The notes below the pieces were generated by a model. The model had not been told where the DNA came from and made no database searches. It worked only from the letters and a program-made list of their open reading frames with translations. From JAXGPP01 sp964436865 (GTDB lineage Bacteria > Planctomycetota > Planctomycetia > Pirellulales > Thermoguttaceae): DNA of 23,957 nucleotides. How positions within the stretch are numbered: the first letter of the stretch is position 1; the number at the start of each line of letters is the position of its first letter. A program made the translations under genes and the position numbers. The stretch covers positions 1-23,957 of the forward strand of contig CAYTFK010000073.1 of assembly GCA_964436865.1 (NCBI GenBank). Direction: 5' to 3'. Positions 1 to 6,115 of this stretch are shown here, in pieces.

Positions 1-733
1 CCGTCGCCGCAGCGGCGATGGCGATCGGCATCCATCCGTTGTACTTCGTGTTCCAGGCCGCGCCGCCGGCGAGTCCGAGAGCGATCGTCCACAGGGCCAG
101 CCGGCGCCAGTCAGCCGGAGTTTCCGCGTCGAAGATCGTACGGCCATTCTGAACTCCACTCGGTGTGCGCGCGATCCAGCCCAACTCTTCACCGACGCGC
201 ACGGCGCAGTAGAAGGCAAGCACAAACCAGAAGGTGACGGCGGCATCGGTGAGCGCCATCCGCGAGAAAGCGATATGAAAGTCGCTGATTGCCAGCACAC
301 CGGCGGCGACGAGCCCGAACCAGTTGCCTTCGATTCGGCGCGCGAGTGCCAACATCAGGAGCACCGTGAGCAGGCCGATGAGCGCCGACACGGCCGCTCC
401 GACGGCGGGCCAGTAGCCGCCCAGCGATGCACCCGCCGCCGCGATCATCCAGGGATAGAGGGGCGGACTGTAGAGCGGCTGCATCGGATGCAGCGCGAGC
501 GGCCCCGCTCCCCGGGCGAGAAACGCGCTGCTGACGTATACACCCTCATCGAAATGCGACAACGAGAGCGTCGCCAGTCCTTCCAGCCTCAACCCGGCGG
601 CGAGGGCCAGAATGGTCAACAGAACGAGCTTCTGCGCCGCGGTAAACGGCTGATGCGAAACCCGGTCTTCGATCCGGCTCGGCGCGGCGCGGTTGCGGGT
701 TCGGGAACGGTCTCTGCGAGGCTCGGGTTTCAC
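1..733 (-). CDS. GT-C type membrane glycosyltransferase (ArnT/PMT_2-like), 3' end outside window
   Basis: Partial gene: the first 244 residues read leftwards off the window edge. The start is a GTG at 733, the only usable in-frame start after the mqnC stop 84 bp upstream; the Shine-Dalgarno sequence is weak. The first ~33 residues are Arg/Pro-rich and cytoplasmic. A transmembrane segment (about 34-53) follows, then a loop with SHFDEGVYV (59-67), the acidic D-E pair typical of the first periplasmic loop of GT-C enzymes. Further hydrophobic helices lie at about 108-130, 138-155, 160-178 and 213-228, and SRMALTDAAVTFW (157-169) is characteristic of the PMT_2/ArnT family. Such enzymes move a sugar from a polyprenyl-phosphate donor to a lipid or protein acceptor on the outer face of the membrane. 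The acceptor cannot be told. It lies downstream of mqnC on the same strand and may be cotranscribed, but no functional link to menaquinone is evident. Confidence 0.8.
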   Translation of the reverse strand, partial: MKPEPRRDRSRTRNRAAPSRIEDRVSHQPFTAAQKLVLLTILALAAGLRLEGLATLSLSHFDEGVYVSSAFLARGAGPLALHPMQPLYSPPLYPWMIAAAGASLGGYWPAVGAAVSALIGLLTVLLMLALARRIEGNWFGLVAAGVLAISDFHIAFSRMALTDAAVTFWFVLAFYCAVRVGEELGWIARTPSGVQNGRTIFDAETPADWRRLALWTIALGLAGGAAWNTKYNGWMPIAIAAAAT

Positions 734-817
734 GGCCGGATCTTGCCAGGATCGAGGAGCGACGCCCGATTCTATTCGGCCGGGCCGGCAGTCACAAGCA
801 GCATTCGCGGCCGCCGA

Positions 818-1933
818 TCACGAGGCGGCCCGATAGCGGACGTCGCGGCGCCAGGGGATGTAGCCGGCGCGGCGGATGTGGTCCTCGATGAGCGCCGCAT
901 TCATGCGGTAGGTGGTGCCCGCCGCCGAGACGACGTTTTCCTCGAACATCACGGCGCCGAAATCGTCCGCGCCGAAATCGAGCGCCACCTGCCCGACCGC
1001 CGGCCCCTGGGTCACCCACGAGCTTTGCAGGTGGGGGATATTGTCGAGAAACAGCCGCGCCAGCGCCTGGACGCGAAGGTACTCCGGCGCCGAGGTATTG
1101 CCTTCAGCCAGCGCCAGGTCGCCGCGTTGATAGGGCCACGTGATGAAGGCGGTGAAGCCGCCGGTTTCGTCCTGCAGCCGCCGGAGTTCCTCGAGATGCT
1201 CGAGGCGCTCGCGCCACGACTCGCCCACACCGAACATCATCGTGCAGGTGGAGAGAATCCCCAGGCGGTGCGCGGTGCGATGGACTTCGAGCCACTCCTG
1301 GGTCGTCGATTTGAGCCGCGCGATCCGCCGGCGGACGGCGTCGACCAGGATCTCGGCCCCGCCGCCGGGAAGTGAACCCATCCCGGCGTCGATCAGCCGC
1401 CGAAGCGTCTGGTCGATCGTGAGTCGCGAGACTCTGGTGATGTGCAGCACCTCGTCGGCGGAGAGGGCGTGGAGATTGACCGCCGGGTACTCGCGCTTCA
1501 TCCAGCCGAGCAGGTCTTCGTAATACTCGATTCCCAGTTCCGGATTCAGGCCGCCCTGCAACAGGATCTGGATGCCGCCGGCGGCAACCGTCTCCTCGAT
1601 CTTGTGGGCCAACTGCTCGCGGTCGAGCGTGTAACCGCCCGGCCTGCCGGGCGCCCGGTAGAACGCGCAGAACCGGCAGTAGACATTGCAGACATTGGTG
1701 TAGTTGATGTTGCGCTCGACGATGTACGAGACGCGGCGGCCCGGGTGAAGCTGCTGCCGCCGCGCGTCGGCTGCCAGCCCCAATTCGGCCAGCGAAGCGC
1801 TCACGGCCAGGTCGAGGCCCTCGTCGAGCGAGATCCGCTCGCCAGACGAGGCGCGGTCCAGGAGATCATCGAGGTTCGAGGAGACGGAGATCACGGCGAT
1901 TCGAGTTTCGTGAAGGCTGGACGAGACAATCAA
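818..1933 (-). CDS. mqnC: Cyclic dehypoxanthinyl futalosine synthase (radical SAM)
   Basis: MqnC is the radical SAM enzyme that cyclises dehypoxanthine futalosine to its cyclic form in the futalosine route to menaquinone. The 371-residue length fits the family. The [4Fe-4S]-binding CX3CX2C motif reads CNVYCRFC (C82, C86, C89) and is preceded by the family-typical stretch ERNINYTNV. LPGGGAEI and the C-terminal QVALDFGADDFG segment are also shared by the MqnC/MqnE/CofH group. It is told from MqnE by INYTNVCNVYCRFCAF and by its position after a separate mqnE. The start ATG at 1933 overlaps the mqnE stop by 4 bp (ATGA), which indicates translational coupling; a GTG at codon 14 is a less likely alternative. 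The substrate is inferred from family membership. Confidence 0.93.
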   Translation of the reverse strand: MIVSSSLHETRIAVISVSSNLDDLLDRASSGERISLDEGLDLAVSASLAELGLAADARRQQLHPGRRVSYIVERNINYTNVCNVYCRFCAFYRAPGRPGGYTLDREQLAHKIEETVAAGGIQILLQGGLNPELGIEYYEDLLGWMKREYPAVNLHALSADEVLHITRVSRLTIDQTLRRLIDAGMGSLPGGGAEILVDAVRRRIARLKSTTQEWLEVHRTAHRLGILSTCTMMFGVGESWRERLEHLEELRRLQDETGGFTAFITWPYQRGDLALAEGNTSAPEYLRVQALARLFLDNIPHLQSSWVTQGPAVGQVALDFGADDFGAVMFEENVVSAAGTTYRMNAALIEDHIRRAGYIPWRRDVRYRAAS

Positions 1934-3024
1934 CTCACGGAGTCGATCACAGGCTCGATGCGGTCGTAGACGGTGTTTCGTTCCACTGGTTCGCGGCCGA
2001 CGGCGCGGATCAGCCGCTGCAGTTCTTCGACGGTCAGCGAGTGGGGTGTGGTCGCGCCGGCCATGTGGTAGATCTTCTCTTCGACCACGGTGCCGTCCAT
2101 GTCGTCGGCGCCGAACCGCTGGGCAATCTGCGCCGTATCGATCCCCAGCATCACCCAGTAGGCCTTGATGTGCGGGATGTTGTCCAAAAGCAGGCGGCTG
2201 ACGGCGATCACGCGGAGGTCGTCGGCCGCGGTGGGCTCGGGAAGTCTGCCGAGACGGTTATTCTCGCGGTGATAGGCCAGCGGAATGAAGGCCTGGAAGC
2301 CGCCGGTTTCGTCCTGCAATTCCCGCAAGCGGACGAGGTGGTCGACCCGCTCGTCGAACCGCTCGATGGTGCCGTAGAGCATGGTGCAATTGCTCTTCAG
2401 ACCCAATTGGTGCGCGGCGCGGTGGACCTCGAGCCAGCCCTCGGCATCGACCTTGTCGCGGCAGATCTTGCCGCGCACCCGGGGAGCGAACAGTTCGGCG
2501 CCTCCGCCGGGCAGCGAGCCCAGGCCGGCAGCGATCAGCCGCTCAAGAACATCGCGATAGGAGAAGCGATACTTGCGGGCGAAGTAGTCGATCTCGACGG
2601 CGGTGAAGGCCTTGATGTGCAGTTGCGGAAATCGGCCGCGGATGGCCTGCAACAGGTCGGTGTAGTAGCTGAACGGCAGCGCGGGGTTGAGCCCGTTGAC
2701 GATGTGGATCTCGGTCATTCCCGGCCGGTAACGATCTTCGACCCATTCCAGCGCCTCGGCCACGGTCATCGTGTAGGCGTGGGGCATGCCTTCTTCCAGC
2801 CGGGCAAACGAGCAGAACAGGCAGTCGGCCTCGCAGACGTTGGTTGCGTTGAGATGGAGATTGCGGTTGTAGTACGTAACGTCGCCGTGAAGCCGCTCAC
2901 GGACGCGATTGGCCAGTTGCCCCACGACCAGCAGATCGGCATGCTCGAAGAGCGCTACGCCGTCGTCGCGCGAAAGACGTTCCCCGGAATCGACTTTTTC
3001 CGCCAGATGCTCAAGCGATGTCAT
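1930..3024 (-). CDS. mqnE: Aminodeoxyfutalosine synthase (radical SAM)
   Basis: MqnE adds the adenosyl radical of SAM to 3-[(1-carboxyvinyl)oxy]benzoate to form aminodeoxyfutalosine, an early step of the futalosine menaquinone pathway. The 364-residue protein has the radical SAM cluster motif CEADCLFC (C64, C68, C71) after NLHLNATNV, as in MqnE. It also has VNGLNPALPFSYY, GLGSLPGGGAELF and a C-terminal AQIAQRFGADDMDGTVVEE segment. The ATG start at 3024 lies 12 bp after the stop of the upstream cysteine-less paralogue, and its own stop overlaps the mqnC start. The products of mqnE and mqnC act in the same pathway, separated by futalosine deaminase/hydrolase steps whose genes are not in this window. 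Confidence 0.94.
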   Translation of the reverse strand: MTSLEHLAEKVDSGERLSRDDGVALFEHADLLVVGQLANRVRERLHGDVTYYNRNLHLNATNVCEADCLFCSFARLEEGMPHAYTMTVAEALEWVEDRYRPGMTEIHIVNGLNPALPFSYYTDLLQAIRGRFPQLHIKAFTAVEIDYFARKYRFSYRDVLERLIAAGLGSLPGGGAELFAPRVRGKICRDKVDAEGWLEVHRAAHQLGLKSNCTMLYGTIERFDERVDHLVRLRELQDETGGFQAFIPLAYHRENNRLGRLPEPTAADDLRVIAVSRLLLDNIPHIKAYWVMLGIDTAQIAQRFGADDMDGTVVEEKIYHMAGATTPHSLTVEELQRLIRAVGREPVERNTVYDRIEPVIDSVS

Positions 3025-3036
3025 GACAAACGGTGG

Positions 3037-4089
3037 CTATCTCCAGTGCTGGATCCCGGTCGCCGCGGCGCGGGAAGGTGGCTCCACTTCCCGCCGTGTC
3101 GGTCGATCGTTCTCGATCAGGTGTACGATCTCGGCTTCGGTGGGAATGCCGAGGACCGCGGCGGTGCGGGCGTCGACAGCCGCCGGGCCGAGGTGTGTCG
3201 CGCCGAACTGGAGGGCCACCTGCGCCAGCTTCGGCCCCAGCATCGCCACCGGCGCTCGAACTTCGACGCGCGAGGGCAGGGCAAGCCGGGCAATCGCCAC
3301 CGCTCGGATCACATCGGCGCCCAGCGGTTCGCCGCCGGCGAGTTCGCTGCGGTCGGGCGGCGTGGCGAGATGCGGCGCCCAGGCCGCCAGATGGCGGAAA
3401 GCCCGTGCCTCGAGCAACTCGGCGATCAGCGGCTCACCGGTGAGACTCGACTGCTGAATCAGGATATCGATGCCCAGATGGCCCACCGAGTACAGAGCCG
3501 GGCGGTCGGAGTCGATTCGGCGCACGCCGAGGGTTCCCAGATTGCCCGCACTCAACCCGCTTCCCATGGCGCGGGCGAACTCCGCGCCCGGCGCGACGAC
3601 TTGAAGTCGCTCACCGCCGAATCGCGTCCCTAGCGCCGCAAGGACGGCCGCGAGTTCGCGAACGTTTGCGGGTCCGTCCCACCGGTCGATCGCCAGGTAC
3701 ACTGGACCGTCAGAGGATCTGGCAGCTTCGCCGATTTCTTCGCCAGCGTGAACAATGGCCGCATCGAGTCCCCATTCTTCCAGGAGCGATGCGAGCGGGC
3801 AGAAGGCGGTCCGTTCCAGCGCCGTCTCGACGGGCGGGCCGGACTTCAACTCCACAAGCTTGCCCAATAGCGGCAGACTCGCGCGTGCGAGGCGGCTGAG
3901 ATCGGCCGCTTCGAGCTCTTCGTCGGCCAGAATTCGGCAGGCCACGTCCGACAGACCGGCCGATTCGAGTTGCCGGACGGCAACGCGCGACAAGAGCAAT
4001 TCACCCCGCCGGCGCGACGACCGCGCAGGCTGGCGATCATGGGTCGATGGAACGGAGCGGCAACCGTCAGGCACGCGACACCTCGGCAA
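3037..4089 (-). CDS. Cysteine-less paralogue of MqnE/MqnC radical SAM enzymes, function unknown
   Basis: No standard name is recognised. Over much of its length this ~350-residue protein can be aligned by eye with MqnE. Residues ~45-80 match the MqnE N-terminal helical region. The segment AIARLALPSRVEVRAPVAML followed by AQVALQFGATHLG aligns closely with MqnE AVSRLLLDNIPHIKAYWVML and AQIAQRFGADDMDG. The tail PTEAEIVHLIENDRPTRREVE matches the MqnE SLTVEELQRLI region. In place of the CX3CX2C cluster there is only one Cys (in ERTAFCPLASLL), so it should not bind the radical SAM [4Fe-4S] cluster. It sits between ubiX (23 bp overlap with the ATG at 4089) and mqnE (12 bp gap), so it is probably cotranslated with menaquinone genes. 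A GTG at 4074 or a later start is possible because the first ~40 residues are Arg-rich and poorly conserved. A structural partner of MqnE/MqnC is one possibility, but this is inference. Confidence 0.72.
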   Translation of the reverse strand: MPRCRVPDGCRSVPSTHDRQPARSSRRRGELLLSRVAVRQLESAGLSDVACRILADEELEAADLSRLARASLPLLGKLVELKSGPPVETALERTAFCPLASLLEEWGLDAAIVHAGEEIGEAARSSDGPVYLAIDRWDGPANVRELAAVLAALGTRFGGERLQVVAPGAEFARAMGSGLSAGNLGTLGVRRIDSDRPALYSVGHLGIDILIQQSSLTGEPLIAELLEARAFRHLAAWAPHLATPPDRSELAGGEPLGADVIRAVAIARLALPSRVEVRAPVAMLGPKLAQVALQFGATHLGPAAVDARTAAVLGIPTEAEIVHLIENDRPTRREVEPPSRAAATGIQHWR

Positions 4090-4729
4090 TCGGTTCGTCG
4101 CGCCGGGCGGACGACCGGGGCCAACGCTCGGAGAGGTCCAGGCGATAGCCCATCTGATCGAGAATCCGCATGACCATCATGTCGACGATGTCTGCGACGG
4201 TCGTCGGGCGATGGTAGAAGCCGGGCATGGCCGGCACGATCGCCGCGCCGAGCCGCGCCAGCCTGAGCATGTTCTCCAGATGAATGGCCGACAGCGGCGT
4301 CTCGCGCGGCACGATCACAAGCTTGCGTCCTTCCTTGAGCGCCACGTCGGCGGCACGAGTGAGCAGGTTGTCAGCATACCCGTGGGCGATCGCGGCGAGG
4401 GTCTTCATGCTGCACGGGACAATCACCATGCCGGCAGCCGGATAGGAGCCCGACGCGGCGCCGGCGCCGATGTTCCGCGGGCTGTGAATAGCGACGCGCG
4501 GCTGGCCGCGGAAAGCGTCCCTGGACAGTCCGGTCAGCGATTCCACTGTCAATCGGCTGCCCGTAAGAACAAGCCCTTCTTCGTCGTGCATGACGCGGAT
4601 CGCTGCAGGGGTGACGATCACGTCAAGCGAGACTTCCGGAAGTCGTTCGACCACGACGCGAACCAAACGCCGCGCGTAGACTGTGCCCGAAGCGCCAGAA
4701 ATGCCCACCACCCAGCGATCGCTCGGCAT
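4067..4729 (-). CDS. ubiX: UbiX-family flavin prenyltransferase (MqnM-like)
   Basis: UbiX-family proteins attach a dimethylallyl group to FMN, making the prenylated flavin used by UbiD-type decarboxylases. In futalosine-pathway organisms the UbiX homologue supports the late decarboxylation and is sometimes called MqnM. The 220-residue protein begins with a Rossmann-like flavin site, VVGISGASGTVYARRL (7-22). It contains PCSMKTLAAIAHGYADNLLTR, PRETPLSAIHLENMLRL and PAMPGFYHRPTTVADIVDMM, all strongly typical of UbiX. I start it at the ATG at 4729 rather than the in-frame ATG at 4759, because GGGGGA lies six bases upstream and the protein then has the usual N-terminus. It heads the leftward run with the cysteine-less paralogue, mqnE and mqnC, which supports a menaquinone role over ubiquinone. 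Confidence 0.93.
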   Translation of the reverse strand: MPSDRWVVGISGASGTVYARRLVRVVVERLPEVSLDVIVTPAAIRVMHDEEGLVLTGSRLTVESLTGLSRDAFRGQPRVAIHSPRNIGAGAASGSYPAAGMVIVPCSMKTLAAIAHGYADNLLTRAADVALKEGRKLVIVPRETPLSAIHLENMLRLARLGAAIVPAMPGFYHRPTTVADIVDMMVMRILDQMGYRLDLSERWPRSSARRDEPIAEVSRA

Positions 4730-4798
4730 GCATGGTCCCCCAGGCCGCCAAGGCGCCACCCCACCAGGCAGCTTTTTTTGCAGTCGCGGCTTGCAGTA

Positions 4799-4826
4799 AT
4801 CGTATGGCCGCCGGTGGGGAAGGCAA
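4799..4826 (-). promoter_or_regulatory. Possible sigma70-like promoter for the ubiX-mqnEC operon
   Basis: On the minus strand TTGCCT (4826-4821), a 16-bp spacer and TACGAT (4804-4799) resemble -35 and -10 boxes, each with 4 of 6 consensus bases. Transcription would start near 4792 and give a leader of about 60 nt before the ubiX start. In GC-rich DNA such matches occur by chance, so this is tentative. Confidence 0.3.
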
Positions 4827-4980
4827 ATGCAACCCGGGCGGCGATTCTCTTGGCCAAAGCCGAACCCGACTCACGGCGACCAGGGATCGGGGCGAATCGC
4901 GTTTTCACCTCGATTTCCGCACACCTGCAACGGGGGGAATGCGCGGCCAAAGACCCCCGCCAGCAGGCCATCAAGCTGGC

Positions 4981-5009
4981 TTGCCGCAGCCAACGAGTTG
5001 GTGTTAAAT
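4981..5009 (+). promoter_or_regulatory. Possible promoter for the FHA-domain gene
   Basis: TTGCCG (4981-4986), a 17-bp spacer and TTAAAT (5004-5009) give a plausible sigma70-type arrangement about 75 bp before the FHA gene, each box 4 of 6. A better -35 match, TTGACA at 5039-5044, has no acceptable -10 at the right distance. The rest of the 352-bp gap between the two divergent genes (4730-5081) shows nothing else I can support. Confidence 0.3.
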
Positions 5010-5081
5010 GGAGGGCGGGAGCAAGCTTTCGCGCTGTGTTGACATTCCATTCTTAGACGCCGCTTGTCGAGTGATGCGCCC

Positions 5082-5762
5082 ATGGCGATGGTTACGTTGC
5101 GGGTGTTGGACGGCGCTGGCCGGGGGCGCGTCTTTGAAAACCTGCCCACTCCCGTCACCATCGGCCGCGAGGAGGGCAATTCGGTCCAACTCAACGACGA
5201 ACGGATCAGCCGTTTCCACCTCAAGATCCAGGAAGACGACGGCAAACTGGTGCTCACCGACCTGGAAAGCACCAACGGCACTCGGGTCAACGGCGAGCAC
5301 GTGCAGTTGTGGCTCCTCCGTGCTGGCGACATCGTCACCCTCGGACGAACGGTGCTGCTGGTAGGGTCGCGCGACGAGATCGCCCAGCGATTGGCTTCGC
5401 TGCGAACGATGGATCTCTCGGCCGGCGCTCCGATGGAAACCGATGAGTTGAACCCGTCGTCGCCGGTGGTGTCGCTGGAGTTCGAACTGCAGTTCGGCGA
5501 CGACTCCGCAGCCCAGGCGACATTGCACACGATCGTGCCGCCGGAAATGCCCGTGGGATTGAGTCCCGGGCAGGCAGCCCAGCTTTGCGAGCTGTTGCAC
5601 TACCTGCACGTGCGGATCCGACGTTTGGTGCAGACCGTCGAGGCCGATGCCGTGTCGGAACGGGTGACTCTCGACGAGCGGCGCTGGCAAGACCTGCTGG
5701 ACCTGTACGACCGCATTGCCAGCTACCTCCGGTCGATCGGCAGCCCGGAAGACAGCTTCTGA
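5082..5762 (+). CDS. FHA-domain protein
   Basis: A 226-residue cytoplasmic protein with an N-terminal forkhead-associated domain (about 5-95), the phosphothreonine-peptide reader. The conserved FHA residues are visible: GR at 28-29, SRFH at 43-46, TNGT at 64-67 and N70. The C-terminal half is Glu/Leu-rich and probably helical (about 150-220), without a recognisable enzymatic motif, so it is likely an adaptor. The ATG at 5082 is preferred; a second ATG lies two codons later, and a TTG at 5064 would add only six residues. No signal peptide or membrane segment is seen. It lies 353 bp upstream of dnaE on the same strand, with a possible separate promoter between them, so cotranscription is uncertain. 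Its phosphorylated partner is unknown; the kinase at 16381-18594 is one candidate, by inference only. Confidence 0.85.
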   Translation: MAMVTLRVLDGAGRGRVFENLPTPVTIGREEGNSVQLNDERISRFHLKIQEDDGKLVLTDLESTNGTRVNGEHVQLWLLRAGDIVTLGRTVLLVGSRDEIAQRLASLRTMDLSAGAPMETDELNPSSPVVSLEFELQFGDDSAAQATLHTIVPPEMPVGLSPGQAAQLCELLHYLHVRIRRLVQTVEADAVSERVTLDERRWQDLLDLYDRIASYLRSIGSPEDSF

Positions 5763-5953
5763 GTCCCGCGTGGATTGCCGCACACGGGAGGGGTAACGAG
5801 CCCGTTCCTCCGGCCGAGCGCGGCGAACGCGGTTGGCCATCAGGCCGCAAAACCAGCCAAGCCATGCGGGTTTTGTGGTGACGGTGGCGGCAAGTTGCCG
5901 ATGCGAGCGTCATGCTCCCTGGTCGGGGCACTGGAACAGGTTCAGCCGGTTGA

Positions 5954-5973
5954 TAGAATCGAGTGCTAGCACT
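5954..5973 (+). promoter_or_regulatory. -10-like TAGAAT followed by a 12-bp perfect palindrome
   Basis: TAGAAT (5954-5959) matches the -10 consensus at 5 of 6 bases, though no convincing -35 lies 16-18 bp upstream. It is followed two bases later by AGTGCTAGCACT (5962-5973), a perfect palindrome sitting about where dnaE transcription would begin, which is a plausible operator position. The leader to dnaE would be about 150 nt. Confidence 0.35.
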
Positions 5974-6020
5974 GCTTGCCTCTGGTGAGGATGTCGTCCA
6001 CGGGTGAGGCCGCGTCGCCC

Positions 6021-6086
6021 GGAGACTCGGGGCACGTGAAAGTCTCCCGGCCCTCCGGCGGGGAGCGGCAGGACTGTTCCACAGTC
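6021..6086 (+). promoter_or_regulatory. Two inverted repeats in the dnaE leader
   Basis: GGAGACT (6021-6027) pairs with AGTCTCC (6041-6047) across a 13-nt loop. GACTGT-TCC-ACAGTC (6072-6086) forms a second, perfect 6-bp hairpin ending 29 bp before the dnaE start. Either could be an RNA structure or an operator. No Rfam-type riboswitch is recognised. The rest of the 353-bp gap 5763-6115 holds no convincing gene. Confidence 0.35.
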
Positions 6087-6115
6087 AGCCAAGGAACCCA
6101 TCGAGGTCAATCGGA

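Noticed and set aside
2041..3633. Long plus-strand open frame opposite mqnE and the paralogue
   Set aside because: It is a mirror of the real minus-strand genes in GC-rich DNA: no recognisable domain, and the opposite frame encodes clear MqnE motifs.
3037..4089. Assignment of the paralogue as MqnA or MqnD
   Set aside because: It lacks the periplasmic-binding-protein-like motifs of those families, while its C-terminal half aligns with MqnE/MqnC.
5961..5974. Possible CIRCE (HrcA) site from GAGTGCTAGCACT
   Set aside because: CIRCE is TTAGCACTC-N9-GAGTGCTAA. Here the half-sites are in the reverse order with no spacer, and dnaE is not a heat-shock gene.
6073..6085. Possible SOS/LexA box from CTGT-TCC-ACAG
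   Set aside because: The spacing (N3... between CTGT and ACAG arms) does not fit known LexA operators such as CTGT-N8-ACAG, so only a generic hairpin is reported.
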